Counted from the stretch's first letter, positions 26,901 through 41,400 are shown. The stretch is DNA of 64,000 bases from Auanema rhodensis (GCA_964057225.1 OZ059900.1:20165638-20229637); one strand, 5' to 3'. Numbers and translations are program-made. Notes: generated by a model from the sequence alone, not told the origin.

Positions 26901-27343
26901 AGTATTTCCCATGAGAAATATTTTATTATGCTGGAAAACCAGTTTTTGGAAATTTCGCTGTAAACAAGGTTTTGACTTACGATTTCATGTGTTCAAACTC
27001 ATGCAATGTCAATGAAACCTAGCTCAAAATTGTTCGTACAACGTCTAGTTCCACTTTCACGACAAAAAAACAGGGGTTAGAAAATTAAGGAAATTAGCAT
27101 ATTCTGAGGGCACGCCCCTTATGGCTAATATTGATTAAATCGATTTTTGTTCATATGAGTCGTCAAATGCAACGAATTTCAGCGTGTTACATACTAAAAT
27201 GAAGCATTTTACATGCTGAACACTAGAAAAATACAAAAACACAGTATTTCCCATGAGAAATATTTTATTATGCTGGAAAACCAGTTTTTGGAAATTTCGC
27301 TGTAAACAAGGTTTTGACTTACGATTTCATGTGTTCAAACTCA
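23927..27343. repeat. Eleven-unit block, copy 2 (ten units retained)
   Basis: Ten units repeat 20169-23585 in order with all marker variants, including the rare GGGGACG/CTGAGCAC unit (24952) and the GAAGCTT unit (25294), which creates AAGCTT. The first unit additionally has GGAAAATAG. The eleventh position (27344) is instead the start of a six-unit repeat of 25294-27343, so a later rearrangement replaced it. Confidence 0.83.
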
Positions 27344-29393
27344 TGCAATGTCAATGAAACCTAGCTCAAAATTGTTCGTACAACGTCTAGTTCCACTTTC
27401 ACGACAAAAAAACAGGGGTTAGAAAATTAAGGAAATTAGCATATTCTGAGGGCACGCCCCTTATGGCTAATATTGATTAAATCGATTTTTGTTCATATGA
27501 GTCGTCAAATGCAACAAATTTCAGCGTGTTACATACTAAAATGAAGCATTTTACATGCTGAACACTAGAAAAATACAAAAACACAGTATTTCCCATGAGA
27601 AATATTTTATTATGCTGGAAAACCAGTTTTTGGAAATTTCGCTGTAAACAAGGTTTTGACTTACGATTTCATGTGTTCAAACTCATGCAATGTCAATGAA
27701 ACTTAGCTCAAAATTGTTCGTACAACGTCTAGTTCCACTTTCACGACAAAAAAACAGGGGTTAGAAAATTAAGGAAATTAGCATACTCTGAGGGCACGCC
27801 CCTTATGGCTAATATTGATTAAATCGATTTTTGTTCATATGAGTCGTCAAATGCAACGAATTTCAGCGTGTTACATACTAAAATGAAGCATTTTACATGC
27901 TGAACACTAGAAAAATACAAAAACACAGTATTTCCCATGAGAAATATTTTATTATGCTGGAAAACCAGTTTTTGGAAATTTCGCTGTAAACAAGGTTTTG
28001 ACTTACGATTTCATGTGTTCAAACTCATGCAATGTCAATGAAACCTAGCTCAAAATTGTTCGTACAACGTCTAGTTCCACTTTCACGACAAAAAAACAGG
28101 GGTTAGAAAATTAGGGAAATTAGCATATTCTGAGGGCACGCCCCTTATGGCTAATATTGATTAAATCCATTTTTGTTCATATGAGTCGTCAAATGCAACG
28201 AATTTCAGCGTGTTACATACTAAAATGAAGCATTTTACAAGCTGAACACTAGAAAAATACAAAACACAGTATTTCCCATGAGAAATATTTTATTATGCTG
28301 GAAAACCAGTTTTTGGAAATTTCGCTGTAAACAAGGTTTTGACTTACGATTTCATGTGTTCAAACTCATGCAATGTCAATGAAACCTAGCTCAAAATTGT
28401 TCGTACAACGTCTAGTTCCACTTTCACGACAAAAAAACAGGGGTTAGAAAATTAAGGAAATTAGCATATTCTGAGGGCACGCCCCTTATGGCTAATATTG
28501 ATTAAATCGATTTTTGTTCATATGAGTCGTCAAAGGCGACGAATTTCAGCGTGTTACATACTAAAAAGAAGCATTTTACATGCTGAACACTAGAAAAATA
28601 CAAAAACACAGTATTTCCCATGAGAAATATTTTATTATGCTGGAAAACCAGTTTTTGGAAATTTCGCTGTAAACAAGGTTTTGACTTACGATTTCATGTG
28701 TTCAAACTCATGCAATGTCAATGAAACCTAGCTCAAAATTGTTCGTACAACGTCTAGTTCCACTTTCACGACAAAAAAACAGGGGTTAGAAAATTAGGGA
28801 AATTAGCATATTCTGAGGGCACGCCCCTTATGGCTAATATTGATTAAATCCATTTTTGTTCATATGAGTCGTCAAATGCAACGAATTTCAGCGTGTTACA
28901 TACTAAAATGAAGCATTTTACAAGCTGAACACTAGAAAAATACAAAACACAGTATTTCCCATGAGAAATATTTTATTATGCTGGAAAACCAGTTTTTGGA
29001 AATTTCGCTGTAAACAAGGTTTTGACTTACGATTTCATGTGTTCAAACTCATGCAATGTCAATGAAACCTAGCTCAAAATTGTTCGTACAACGTCTAGTT
29101 CCACTTTCACGACAAAAAAACAGGGGTTAGAAAATTAAGGAAATTAGCATATTCTGAGGGCACGCCCCTTATGGCTAATATTGATTAAATCGATTTTTGT
29201 TCATATGAGTCGTCAAATGCAACGAATTTCAGCGTGTTACATACTAAAATGAAGCATTTTACATGCTGAACACTAGAAAAATACAAAAACACAGTATTTC
29301 CCATGAGAAATATTTTATTATGCTGGAAAACCAGTTTTTGGAAATTTCGCTGTAAACAAGGTTTTGACTTACGATTTCATGTGTTCAAACTCA
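25294..29393. repeat. Tandem six-unit duplication (2 x 2050 bp)
   Basis: 25294-27343 and 27344-29393 share the order AACAAATT, ACTTAGC/CATACTC, 341-bp type, AAAGGCGACG, 341-bp type, consensus. The second copy lacks GAAGCTT at its left end, so the crossover probably lies within the first unit, before AACAAATT. It is nested in copy 2 of the eleven-unit block. Confidence 0.83.
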
Positions 29394-32300
29394 TGCAATG
29401 TCAATGAAACCTAGCTCAAAATTGTTCGTACAACGTCTAGTTCCACTTTCACGACAAAAAAACAGGGGTTAGAAAATTAGGGAAATTAGCATATTCTGAG
29501 GGCACGCCCCTTATGGCTAATATTGATTAAATCCATTTTTGTTCATATGAGTCGTCAAATGCAACGAATTTCAGCGTGTTACATACTAAAATAAAGCATT
29601 TTACATGCTGAACACTAGAAAAATACAAAAACACAGTATTTCCCATGAGAAATATTTTATTATGCTGGAAAACCAGTTTTTGGAAATTTCGCTGTAAACA
29701 AGGTTTTGACTTACGATTTCATGTGTTCAAACTCATGCAATGTCAATGAAACCTAGCTCAAAATTGTTCGTACAACGTCTAGTTCCACTTTCACGACAAA
29801 AAAACAGGGGTTAGAAAATTAGGGAAATTAGCATATTCTGAGGGCACGCCCCTTATGGCTAATATTGATTAAATCCATTTTTGTTCATATGAGTCGTCAA
29901 ATGCAACGAATTTCAGCGTGTTACATACTAAAATGAAGCATTTTACAAGCTGAACACTAGAAAAATACAAAACACAGTATTTCCCATGAGAAATATTTTA
30001 TTATGCTGGAAAACCAGTTTTTGGAAATTTCGCTGTAAACAAGGTTTTGACTTACGATTTCATGTGTTCAAACTCATGCAATGTCAATGAAACCTAGCTC
30101 AAAATTGTTCGTACAACGTCTAGTTCCACTTTCACGACAAAAAAACAGGGGTTAGAAAATTAAGGAAATTAGCATATTCTGAGGGCACGCCCCTTATGGC
30201 TAATATTGATTAAATCGATTTTTGTTCATATGAGTCGTCAAATGCAACGAATTTCAGCGTGTTACATACTAAAATGAAGCATTTTACATGCTGAACACTA
30301 GAAAAATACAAAAACACAGTATTTCCCATGAGAAATATTTTATTATGCTGGAAAACCAGTTTTTGGAAATTTCGCTGTAAACAAGGTTTTGACTTACGAT
30401 TTCATGTGTTCAAACTCATGCAATGTCAATGAAACCTAGCTCAAAATTGTTCGTACAACGTCTAGTTCCACTTTCACGACAAAAAAACAGGGGTTAGAAA
30501 ATTAAGGAAATTAGCATATTCTGAGGGCACGCCCCTTATGGCTAATATTGATTAAATCGATTTTTGTTCATATGAGTCGTCAAATGCAACGAATTTCAGC
30601 GTGTTACATACTAAAATGAAGCATTTTACATGCTGAACACTAGAAAAATACAAAAACACAGTATTTCCCATGAGAAATATTTTATTATGCTGGAAAACCA
30701 GTTTTTGGAAATTTCGCTGTAAACAAGGTTTTGACTTACGATTTCATGTGTTCAAACTCATGCAATGTCAATGAAACCTAGCTCAAAATTGTTCGTACAA
30801 CGTCTAGTTCCACTTTCACGACAAAAAAACAGGGGTTAGAAAATTAGGGAAATTAGCATATTCTGAGGGCACGCCCCTTATGGCTAATATTGATTAAATC
30901 CATTTTTGTTCATATGAGTCGTCAAATGCAACGAATTTCAGCGTGTTACATACTAAAATGAAGCATTTTACAAGCTGAACACTAGAAAAATACAAAACAC
31001 AGTATTTCCCATGAGAAATATTTTATTATGCTGGAAAACCAGTTTTTGGAAATTTCGCTGTAAACAAGGTTTTGACTTACGATTTCATGTGTTCAAACTC
31101 ATGCAATGTCAATGAAACCTAGCTCAAAATTGTTCGTACAACGTCTAGTTCCACTTTCACGACAAAAAAACAGGGGTTAGAAAATTAAGGAAATTAGCAT
31201 ATTCTGAGGGCACGCCCCTTATGGCTAATATTGATTAAATCGATTTTTGTTCATATGAGTCGTCAAAGGCGACGAATTTCAGCGTGTTACATACTAAAAA
31301 GAAGCATTTTACATGCTGAACACTAGAAAAATACAAAAACACAGTATTTCCCATGAGAAATATTTTATTATGCTGGAAAACCAGTTTTTGGAAATTTCGC
31401 TGTAAACAAGGTTTTGACTTACGATTTCATGTGTTCAAACTCATGCAATGTCAATGAAACCTAGCTCAAAATTGTTCGTACAACGTCTAGTTCCACTTTC
31501 ACGACAAAAAAACAGGGGTTAGAAAATTAGGGAAATTAGCATATTCTGAGGGCACGCCCCTTATGGCTAATATTGATTAAATCCATTTTTGTTCATATGA
31601 GTCGTCAAATGCAACGAATTTCAGCGTGTTACATACTAAAATGAAGCATTTTACAAGCTGAACACTAGAAAAATACAAAACACAGTATTTCCCATGAGAA
31701 ATATTTTATTATGCTGGAAAACCAGTTTTTGGAAATTTCGCTGTAAACAAGGTTTTGACTTACGATTTCATGTGTTCAAACTCATGCAATGTCAATGAAA
31801 CCTAGCTCAAAATTGTTCGTACAACGTCTAGTTCCACTTTCACGACAAAAAAACAGGGGTTAGAAAATTAAGGAAATTAGCATATTCTGAGGGCACGCCC
31901 CTTATGGCTAATATTGATTAAATCGATTTTTGTTCATATGAGTCGTCAAATGCAACGAATTTCAGCGTGTTACATACTAAAATGAAGCATTTTACATGCT
32001 GAACACTAGAAAAATACAAAAACACAGTATTTCCCATGAGAAATATTTTATTATGCTGGAAAACCAGTTTTTGGAAATTTCGCTGTAAACAAGGTTTTGA
32101 CTTACGATTTCATGTGTTCAAACTCATGCAATGTCAATGAAACCTAGCTCAAAATTGTTCGTACAACGTCTAGTTCCACTTTCACGACAAAAAAACAGGG
32201 GTTAGAAAATTAGGGAAATTAGCATATTCTGAGGGCACGCCCCTTATGGCTAATATTGATTAAATCCATTTTTGTTCATATGAGTCGTCAAATGCAACGA

Positions 32301-32468
32301 ATTTCAGCGTGTTACATACTAAAATAAAGCATTTTACATGCTGAACACTAGAAAAATACAAAAACACAGTATTTCCCATGAGAAATATTTTATTATGCTG
32401 GAAAACCAGTTTTTGGAAATTTCGCTGTAAACAAGGTTTTGACTTACGATTTCATGTGTTCAAACTCA
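28028..32468. repeat. Repeated five-unit segment with an eight-unit period (2733 bp)
   Basis: 28028-29735 and 30761-32468 (1708 bp each) share the order 341-bp type, AAAGGCGACG, 341-bp type, consensus, and a hybrid unit with ATCCATTTT plus AAAATAAAG but no one-base loss. Three units (29736 of the 341-bp type, then 30077 and 30419 close to consensus) lie between. Confidence 0.82.
29394..29735. repeat. Hybrid unit M87: half of the 341-bp haplotype
   Basis: This unit has TTAGGGA and ATCCATTTT of the 341-bp subfamily but the ordinary ACATGCTG and TACAAAAACAC, plus AAAATAAAG. The switch lies between unit positions 141 and about 200. The unit at 32127 is its duplicate. Confidence 0.8.
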
Positions 32469-35400
32469 TGCAATGTCAATGAAACCTAGCTCAAAATTGT
32501 TTGTACAACGTCTAGTTCCACTTTCACGACAAAAAAACAGGGGTTAGAAAATTAAGGAAATTAGCATATTCTGAGGGCACGCCCCTTATGGCTAATATTG
32601 ATTAAATCGATTTTTGTTCATATGAGTCGTCAAATGCAACGAATTTCAGCGTGTTACATACTAAAATGAAGCATTTTACATGCTGAACACTAGAAAAATA
32701 CAAAAACACAGTATTTCCCATGAGAAATATTTTATTATGCTGGAAAACCAGTTTTTGGAAATTTCGCTGTAAACAAGGTTTTGACTTACGATTTCATGTG
32801 TTCAAACTCATGCAATGTCAATGAAACCTAGCTCAAAATTGTTCGTACAACGTCTAGTTCCACTTTCACGACAAAAAAACAGGGGTTAGAAAATTAAGGA
32901 AATTAGCATATTCTGAGGGCACGCCCCTTATGGCTAATATTGATTAAATCGATTTTTGTTCATATGAGTCGTCAAATGCAACGAATTTCAGCGTGTTACA
33001 TACTAAAATGAAGCATTTTACATGCTGAACACTAGAAAAATACAAAAACACAGTATTTCCCATGAGAAATATTTTATTATGCTGGAAAACCAGTTTTTGG
33101 AAATTTCGCTGTAAACAAGGTTTTGACTTACGATTTCATGTGTTCAAACTCATGCAATGTCAATGAAACCTAGCTCAAAATTGTTCGTACAACGTCTAGT
33201 TCCACTTTCACGACAAAAAAACAGGGGTTAGAAAATTAGGGAAATTAGCATATTCTGAGGGCACGCCCCTTATGGCTAATATTGATTAAATCGATTTTTG
33301 TTCATATGAGTCGTCAAATGCAACGAATTTCAGCGTGTTACATACTAAAATGAAGCATTTTACATGCTGAACACTAGAAAAATACAAAAACACAGTATTT
33401 CCCATGAGAAATATTTTATTATGCTGGAAAACCAGTTTTTGGAAATTTCGCTGTAAACAAGGTTTTGACTTACGATTTCATGTGTTCAAACTCATGCAAT
33501 GTCAATGAAACCTAGCTCAAAGTTGTTCGTACAACGTCTAGTTCCACTTTCACGACAAAAAAACAGTGGTTAGAAAATTAGGGAAATTAGCATATTCTGA
33601 GGGCACGCCCCTTATGGCTAATATTGATTAAATCGATTTTTGTTCATATGAGTCGTCAAATGCAACGAATTTCAGCGTGTTACATACTAAAATGAAGCAT
33701 TTTACATGCTGAACACTAGAAAAATACAAAAACACAGTATTTCCCATGAGAAATATTTTATTATGCTGGAAAACCAGTTTTTGGAAATTTCGCTGTAAAC
33801 AAGGTTTTGACTTACGATTTCATGTGTTCAAACTCATGCAATGTCAATGAAACCTAGCTCAAAATTATTCGTACAACGTCTAGTTCCACTTTCACGACAA
33901 AAAAACAGGGGTTAGAAAATTAAGGAAATTAGCATATTCTGAGGGCACGCCCCTTATGGCTAATATTGATTAAATCGATTTTTGTTCATATGAGTCGTCA
34001 AATGCAACGAATTTCAGCGTGTTACATACTAAAATGAAGCATTTTACATGCTGAACACTGGAAAAATACAAAAACACAGTATTTCCCATGAGAAATATTT
34101 TATTATGCTGGAAAACCAGTTTTTGGAAATTTCGCTGTAAACAAGGTTTTGACTTACGATTTCATGTGTTCAAACTCATGCAATGTCAATGAAACCTAGC
34201 TCAAAATTGTTCGTACAACGTCTAGTTCCACTTTCACGACAAAAAAACAGGGGGTAGAAAATTAGGGAAATTAGCATATTCTGAGGGCACGCCCCTTATG
34301 GCTAATATTGATTAAATCGATTTTTGTTCATATGAGTCGTCAAATGCAACGAATTTCAGCGTGTTACATACTAAAATGAAGCATTTCACATGCTGAACAC
34401 TGGAAAAATACAAAAACACAGTATTTCCCATGAGAAATATTTTATTATGCTGGAAAACCAGTTTTTGGAAATTTCGCTGTAAACAAGGTTTTGACTTACG
34501 ATTTCATGTGTTCAAACTCATGCAATGTCAATGAAACCTAGCTCAAAATTGTTCGTACAACGTCTAGTTCCACTTTCACGACAAAAAAACAGGGGTTAGA
34601 AAATTAAGGAAAATAGCATATTCTGAGGGCACGCCCCTTATGGCTAATATTGATTAAATCGATTTTTGTTCATATGAGTCGTCAAATGCAACGAATTTCA
34701 GCGTGTTACATACTAAAATGAAGCATTTTACATGCTGAACACTAGAAAAATACAAAAACACAGTATTTCCCATGAGAAATATTTTATTATGCTGGAAAAC
34801 CAGTTTTTGGAAATTTCGCTGTAAACAAGGTTTTGACTTACGATTTCATGTGTTCAAACTCATGCAATGTCAATGAAACCTAGCTCAAAATTGTTCGTAC
34901 AACGTCTAGTTCCACTTTCACGACAAAAAAACAGGGGTTAGAAAATTAGGGAAATTAGCATATTCTGAGGGCACGCCCCTTATGGCTAATATTGATTAAA
35001 TCGATTTTTGTTCATATGAGTCGTAAAATGCAACGAATTTCAGCGTGTTACATACTAAAATGAAGCATTTTACATGCTGAACACTAGAAAAATACAAAAA
35101 CACAGTATTTCCCATGAGAAATATTTTATTATGCTGGAAAACCAGTTTTTGGAAATTTCGCTGTAAACAAGGTTTTGACTTACGATTTCATGTGTTCAAA
35201 CTCATGCAATGTCAATGAAACCTAGCTCAAAATTGTTCGTACAACGTCTAGTTCCACTTTCACGACAAAAAAACAGGGGTTAGAAAATTAAGGAAATTAG
35301 CATATTCTGAGGGCACGCCCCTTATGGCTAATATTGATTAAATCGATTTTTGTTCATATGAGTCGTCAAATGCAACGAATTTCAGCGTGTTACATACTAA

Positions 35401-38400
35401 AATGAAGCATTTTACATGCTGAACACTAGAAAAATACAAAAACACAGTATTTCCCATGAGAAATATTTTATTATGCTGGAAAACCAGTTTTTGGAAATTT
35501 CGCTGTAAACAAGGTTTTGACTTACGATTTCATGTGTTCAAACTCATGCAATGTCAATGAAACCTAGCTCAAAATTGTTCGTACAACGTCTAGTTCCACT
35601 TTCACGACAAAAAAACAGGGGTTAGAAAATTAAGGAAAATAGCATATTCTGAGGGCACGCCCCTTATGGCTAATATTGATTAAATCGATTTTTGTTCATA
35701 TGAGTCGTCAAATGCAACGAATTTCAGCGTGTTACATACTAAAATGAAGCATTTTACATGCTGAACACTAGAAAAATACAAAAACACAGTATTTCCCATG
35801 AGAAATATTTTATTATGCTGGAAAACCAGTTTTTGGAAATTTCGCTGTAAACAAGGTTTTGACTTACGATTTCATGTGTTCAAACTCATGCAATGTCAAT
35901 GAAACCTAGCTCAAAATTGTTCGTACAACGTCTAGTTCCACTTTCACGACAAAAAAACAGGGGTTAGAAAATTAAGGAAATTAGCATATTCTGAGGGCAC
36001 GCCCCTTATGGCTAATATTGATTAAATCGATTTTTGTTCATATGAGTCGTAAAATGCAACGAATTTCAGCGTGTTACATACTAAAATGAAGCATTTTACA
36101 TGCTGAACACTAGAAAAATACAAAAACACAGTATTTCCCATGAGAAATATTTTATTATGCTGGAAAACCAGTTTTTGGAAATTTCGCTGTAAACAAGGTT
36201 TTGACTTACGATTTCATGTGTTCAAACTCATGCAATGTCAATGAAACCTAGCTCAAAATTGTTCGTACAACGTCTAGTTCCACTTTCACGACAAAAAAAC
36301 AGGGGTTAGAAAATTAGGGAAATTAGCATATTCTGAGGGCACGCCCCTTATGGCTAATATTGATTAAATCCATTTTTGTTCATATGAGTCGTCAAATGCA
36401 ACGAATTTCAGCGTGTTACATACTAAAATGAAGCATTTTACAAGCTGAACACTAGAAAAATACAAAACACAGTATTTCCCATGAGAAATATTTTATTATG
36501 CTGGAAAACCAGTTTTTGGAAATTTCGCTGTAAACAAGGTTTTGACTTACGATTTCATGTGTTCAAACTCATGCAATGTCAATGAAACCTAGCTCAAAAT
36601 TGTTCGTACAACGTCTAGTTCCACTTTCACGACAAAAAAACAGGGGTTAGAAAATTAAGGAAATTAGCATATTCTGAGGGCACGCCCCTTATGGCTAATA
36701 TTGATTAAATCGATTTTTGTTCATATGAGTCGTCAAAGGCGACGAATTTCAGCGTGTTACATACTAAAAAGAAGCATTTTACATGCTGAACACTAGAAAA
36801 ATACAAAAACACAGTATTTCCCATGAGAAATATTTTATTATGCTGGAAAACCAGTTTTTGGAAATTTCGCTGTAAACAAGGTTTTGACTTACGATTTCAT
36901 GTGTTCAAACTCATGCAATGTCAATGAAACTTAGCTCAAAATTGTTCGTACAACGTCTAGTTCCACTTTCACGACAAAAAAACAGGGGTTAGAAAATTAA
37001 GGAAATTAGCATATTCTGAGGGCACGCCCCTTATGGCTAATATTGATTAAATCGATTTTTGTTCATATGAGTCGTCAAATGCAACGAATTTCAGCGTGTT
37101 ACATACTAAAATGAAGCATTTTACATGCTGAACACTAGAAAAATACAAAAACACAGTATTTCCCATGAGAAATATTTTATTATGCTGGAAAACCAGTTTT
37201 TGGAAATTTCGCTGTAAACAAGGTTTTGACTTACGATTTCATGTGTTCAAACTCATGCAATGTCAATGAAACCTAGCTCAAAATTGTTCGTACAACGTCT
37301 AGTTCCACTTTCACGACAAAAAAACAGGGGTTAGAAAATTAAGGAAATTAGCATACTCTGAGGGCACGCCCCTTATGGCTAATATTGATTAAATCGATTT
37401 TTGTTCATATGAGTCGCCAAATGCAACGAATTTCAGCGTGTTACATACTAAAATGGAGCATTTTACATGCTGAACACTAGAAAAATACAAAAACACAGTA
37501 TTTCCCATGAGAAATATTTTATTATGCTGGAAAACCAGTTTTTGGAAATTTCGCTGTAAACAAGGTTTTGACTTACGATTTCATGTGTTCAAACTCATGC
37601 AATGTCAATGAAACCTAGCTCAAAATTGTTCGTACAACGTCTAGTTCCACTTTCACGACAAAAAAACAGGGGTTAGAAAATTAAGGAAATTAGCATATTC
37701 TGAGGGCACGCCCCTTATGGCTAATATTGATTAAATCGATTTTTGTTCATATGAGTCGTCAAATGCAACGAATTTCAGCGTGTTACATACTAAAATGAAG
37801 CATTTTACATGCTGAACACTAGAAAAATACAAAAACACAGTATTTCCCATGAGAAATATTTTATTATGCTGGAAAACCAGTTTTTGGAAATTTCGCTGTA
37901 AACAAGGTTTTGACTTACGATTTCATGTGTTCAAACTCATGCAATGTCAATGAAACCTAGCTCAAAATTGTTCGTACAACGTCTAGTTCCACTTTCACGA
38001 CAAAAAAACAGGGGTTAGAAAATTAAGGAAAATAGCATATTCTGAGGGCACGCCCCTTATGGCTAATATTGATTAAATCGATTTTTGTTCATATGAGTCG
38101 TCAAATGCAACGAATTTCAGCGTGTTACATACTAAAATGAAGCATTTTACATGCTGAACACTAGAAAAATACAAAAACACAGTATTTCCCATGAGAAATA
38201 TTTTATTATGCTGGAAAACCAGTTTTTGGAAATTTCGCTGTAAACAAGGTTTTGACTTACGATTTCATGTGTTCAAACTCATGCAATGTCAATGAAACCT
38301 AGCTCAAAATTGTTCGTACAACGTCTAGTTCCACTTTCACGACAAAAAAACAGGGGTTAGAAAATTAAGGAAATTAGCATATTTTGAGGGCACGCCCCTT

Positions 38401-41400
38401 ATGGCTAATATTGATTAAATCGATTTTTGTTCATATGAGTCGTCAAATGCAACGAATTTCAGCGTGTTACATACTAAAATGAAGCATTTTACATGCTGAA
38501 CACTAGAAAAATACAAAAACACAGTATTTCCCATGAGAAATATTTTATTATGCTGGAAAACCAGTTTTTGGAAATTTCGCTGTAAACAAGGTTTTGACTT
38601 ACGATTTCATGTGTTCAAACTCATGCAATGTCAATGAAACCTAGCTCAAAATTGTTCGTACAACGTCTAGTTCCACTTTCACGACAAAAAAACAGGGGTT
38701 AGAAAATTAGGGAAATTAGCATATTCTGAGGGCACGCCCCTTATGGCTAATATTGATTAAATCCATTTTTGTTCATATGAGTCGTCAAATGCAACGAATT
38801 TCAGCGTGTTACATACTAAAATGAAGCATTTTACATGCTGAACACTAGAAAAATACAAAACACAGTATTTCCCATGAGAAATATTTTATTATGCTGGAAA
38901 ACCAGTTTTTGGAAATTTCGCTGTAAACAAGGTTTTGACTTACGATTTCATGTGTTCAAACTCATGCAATGTCAATGAAACCTAGCTCAAAATTGTTCGT
39001 ACAACGTCTAGTTCCACTTTCACGACAAAAAAACAGGGGTTAGAAAATTAAGGAAATTAGCATATTCTGAGGGCACGCCCCTTATGGCTAATATTGATTA
39101 AATCGATTTTTGTTCATATGAGTCGTCAAAGGCGACGAATTTCAGCGTGTTACATACTAAAAAGAAGCATTTTACATGCTGAACACTAGAAAAATACAAA
39201 AACACAGTATTTCCCATGAGAAATATTTTATTATGCTGGAAAACCAGTTTTTGGAAATTTCGCTGTAAACAAGGTTTTGACTTACGATTTAATGTGTTCA
39301 AACTCATGCAATGTCAATGAAACTTAGCTCAAAATTGTTCGTACAACGTCTAGTTCCACTTTCACGACAAAAAAACAGGGGTTAGAAAATTAAGGAAATT
39401 AGCATATTCTGAGGGCACGCCCCTTATGGCTAATATTGATTAAATCGATTTTTGTTCATATGAGTCGTCAAATGCAACGAATTTCAGCGTGTTACATACT
39501 AAAATGAAGCATTTTACATGCTGAACACTAGAAAAATACAAAAACACAGTATTTCCCATGAGAAATATTTTATTATGCTGGAAAACCAGTTTTTGGAAAT
39601 TTCGCTGTAAACAAGGTTTTGACTTACGATTTCATGTGTTCAAACTCATGCAATGTCAATGAAACTTAGCTCAAAATTGTTCGTACAACGTCTAGTTCCA
39701 CTTTCACGACAAAAAAACAGGGGTTAGAAAATTAAGGAAATTAGCATACTCTGAGGGCACGCCCCTTATGGCTAATATTGATTAAATCGATTTTTGTTCA
39801 TATGAGTCGTCAAATGCAACGAATTTCAGCGTGTTACATACTAAAATGAAGCATTTTACATGCTGAACACTAGAAAAATACAAAAACACAGTATTTCCCA
39901 TGAGAAATATTTTATTATGCTGGAAAACCAGTTTTTGGAAATTTCGCTGTAAACAAGGTTTTGACTTACGATTTCATGTGTTCAAACTCATGCAATGTCA
40001 ATGAAACCTAGCTCAAAATTGTTCGTACAACGTCTAGTTCCACTTTCACGACATTAAAACAGGGGTTAGAAAATTAGGGAAATTAGCATATTCTGAGGGC
40101 ACGCCCCTTATGGCTAATATTGATTAAATCGATTTTTGTTCATATGAGTCGCCAAATGCAACGAATTTCAGCGTGTTACATACTAAAATGGAGCATTTTA
40201 CATGCTGAACACTAGAAAAATACAAAAACACAGTATTTCCCATGAGAAATATTTTATTATGCTGGAAAACCAGTTTTTGGAAATTTCGCTGTAAACAAGG
40301 TTTTGACTTACGATTTCATGTGTTCAAACTCATGCAATGTCAATGAAACCTAGCTCAAAATTGTTCGTACAACGTCTAGTTCCACTTTCACGACAAAAAA
40401 ACAGGGGTTAGAAAATTAGGGAAATTAGCATATTCTGAGGGCACGCCCCTTATGGCTAATATTGATTAAATCGATTTTTGTTCATATGAGTCGTCAAATG
40501 CAACGAATTTTAGCGTGTTACATACTAAAATGAAGCATTTTACATGCTGAACACTAGAAAAATACAAAAACACAGTATTTCCCATGAGAAATATTTTATT
40601 ATGCTGGAAAACCAGTTTTTGGAAATTTCGCTGTAAACAAGGTTTTGACTTACGATTTCATGTGTTCAAACTCATGCAATGTCAATGAAACCTAGCTCAA
40701 AATTGTTCGTACAACGTCTAGTTCCACTTTCACGACAAAAAAACAGGGGTTAGAAAATTAAGGAAATTAGCATATTCTGAGGGCACGCCCCTTATGGCTA
40801 ATATTGATTAAATCGATTTTTGTTCATATGAGTCGTCAAATGCAACGAATTTCAGCGTGTTACATACTAAAATGAAGCATTTTACATGCTGAACACTAGA
40901 AAAATACAAAAACACAGTATTTCCCATGAGAAATATTTTATTATGCTGGAAAACCAGTTTTTGGAAATTTCGCTGTAAACAAGGTTTTGACTTACGATTT
41001 CATGTGTTCAAACTCATGCAATGTCAATGAAACCTAGCTCAAAATTGTTCGTACAACGTCTAGTTCCACTTTCACGACAAAAAAACAGGGGTTAGAAAAT
41101 TAAGGAAATTAGCATATTTTGAGGGCACGCCCCTTATGGCTAATATTGATTAAATCGATTTTTGTTCATATGAGTCGTCAAATGCAACGAATTTCAGCGT
41201 GTTACATACTAAAATGAAGCATTCTACATGCTGAACACTAGAAAAATACAAAAACACAGTATTTCCCATGAGAAATATTTTATTATGCTGGAAAACCAGT
41301 TTTTGGAAATTTCGCTGTAAACAAGGTTTTGACTTACGATTTCATGTGTTCAAACTCATGCAATGTCAATGAAACCTAGCTCAAAATTGTTCGTACAACG

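Larger units (their letters stand above)
18461..32468. repeat. Zone 4: forty-one units dominated by a 341-bp subfamily
   Basis: Fourteen units share four linked changes: TTAGGGA, ATCCATTTT (losing ATCGAT), ACAAGCTG and loss of one A in TACAAAAACAC, giving 341 bp. They start at 18461, 19828, 20853, 22220, 22903, 23586, 24611, 25978, 26661, 28028, 28711, 29736, 30761 and 31444. Partner units carry AAAGGCGACG or AAAGGGGACG with AAAAGAAG, ACTTAGC with CATACTC, or GTAAAATG with AAAAACACAAA. Summed indels account exactly for the zone length. No other DNA is present. Confidence 0.88.

Noticed and set aside
39098-39307. 69-codon open frame on the minus strand
   Set aside because: Same satellite. GATTTAATG near 39291 turns a TGA stop into a sense codon, and the AAAGGCGACG/AAAAGAAG variants keep the frame open further on. 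Not a gene.
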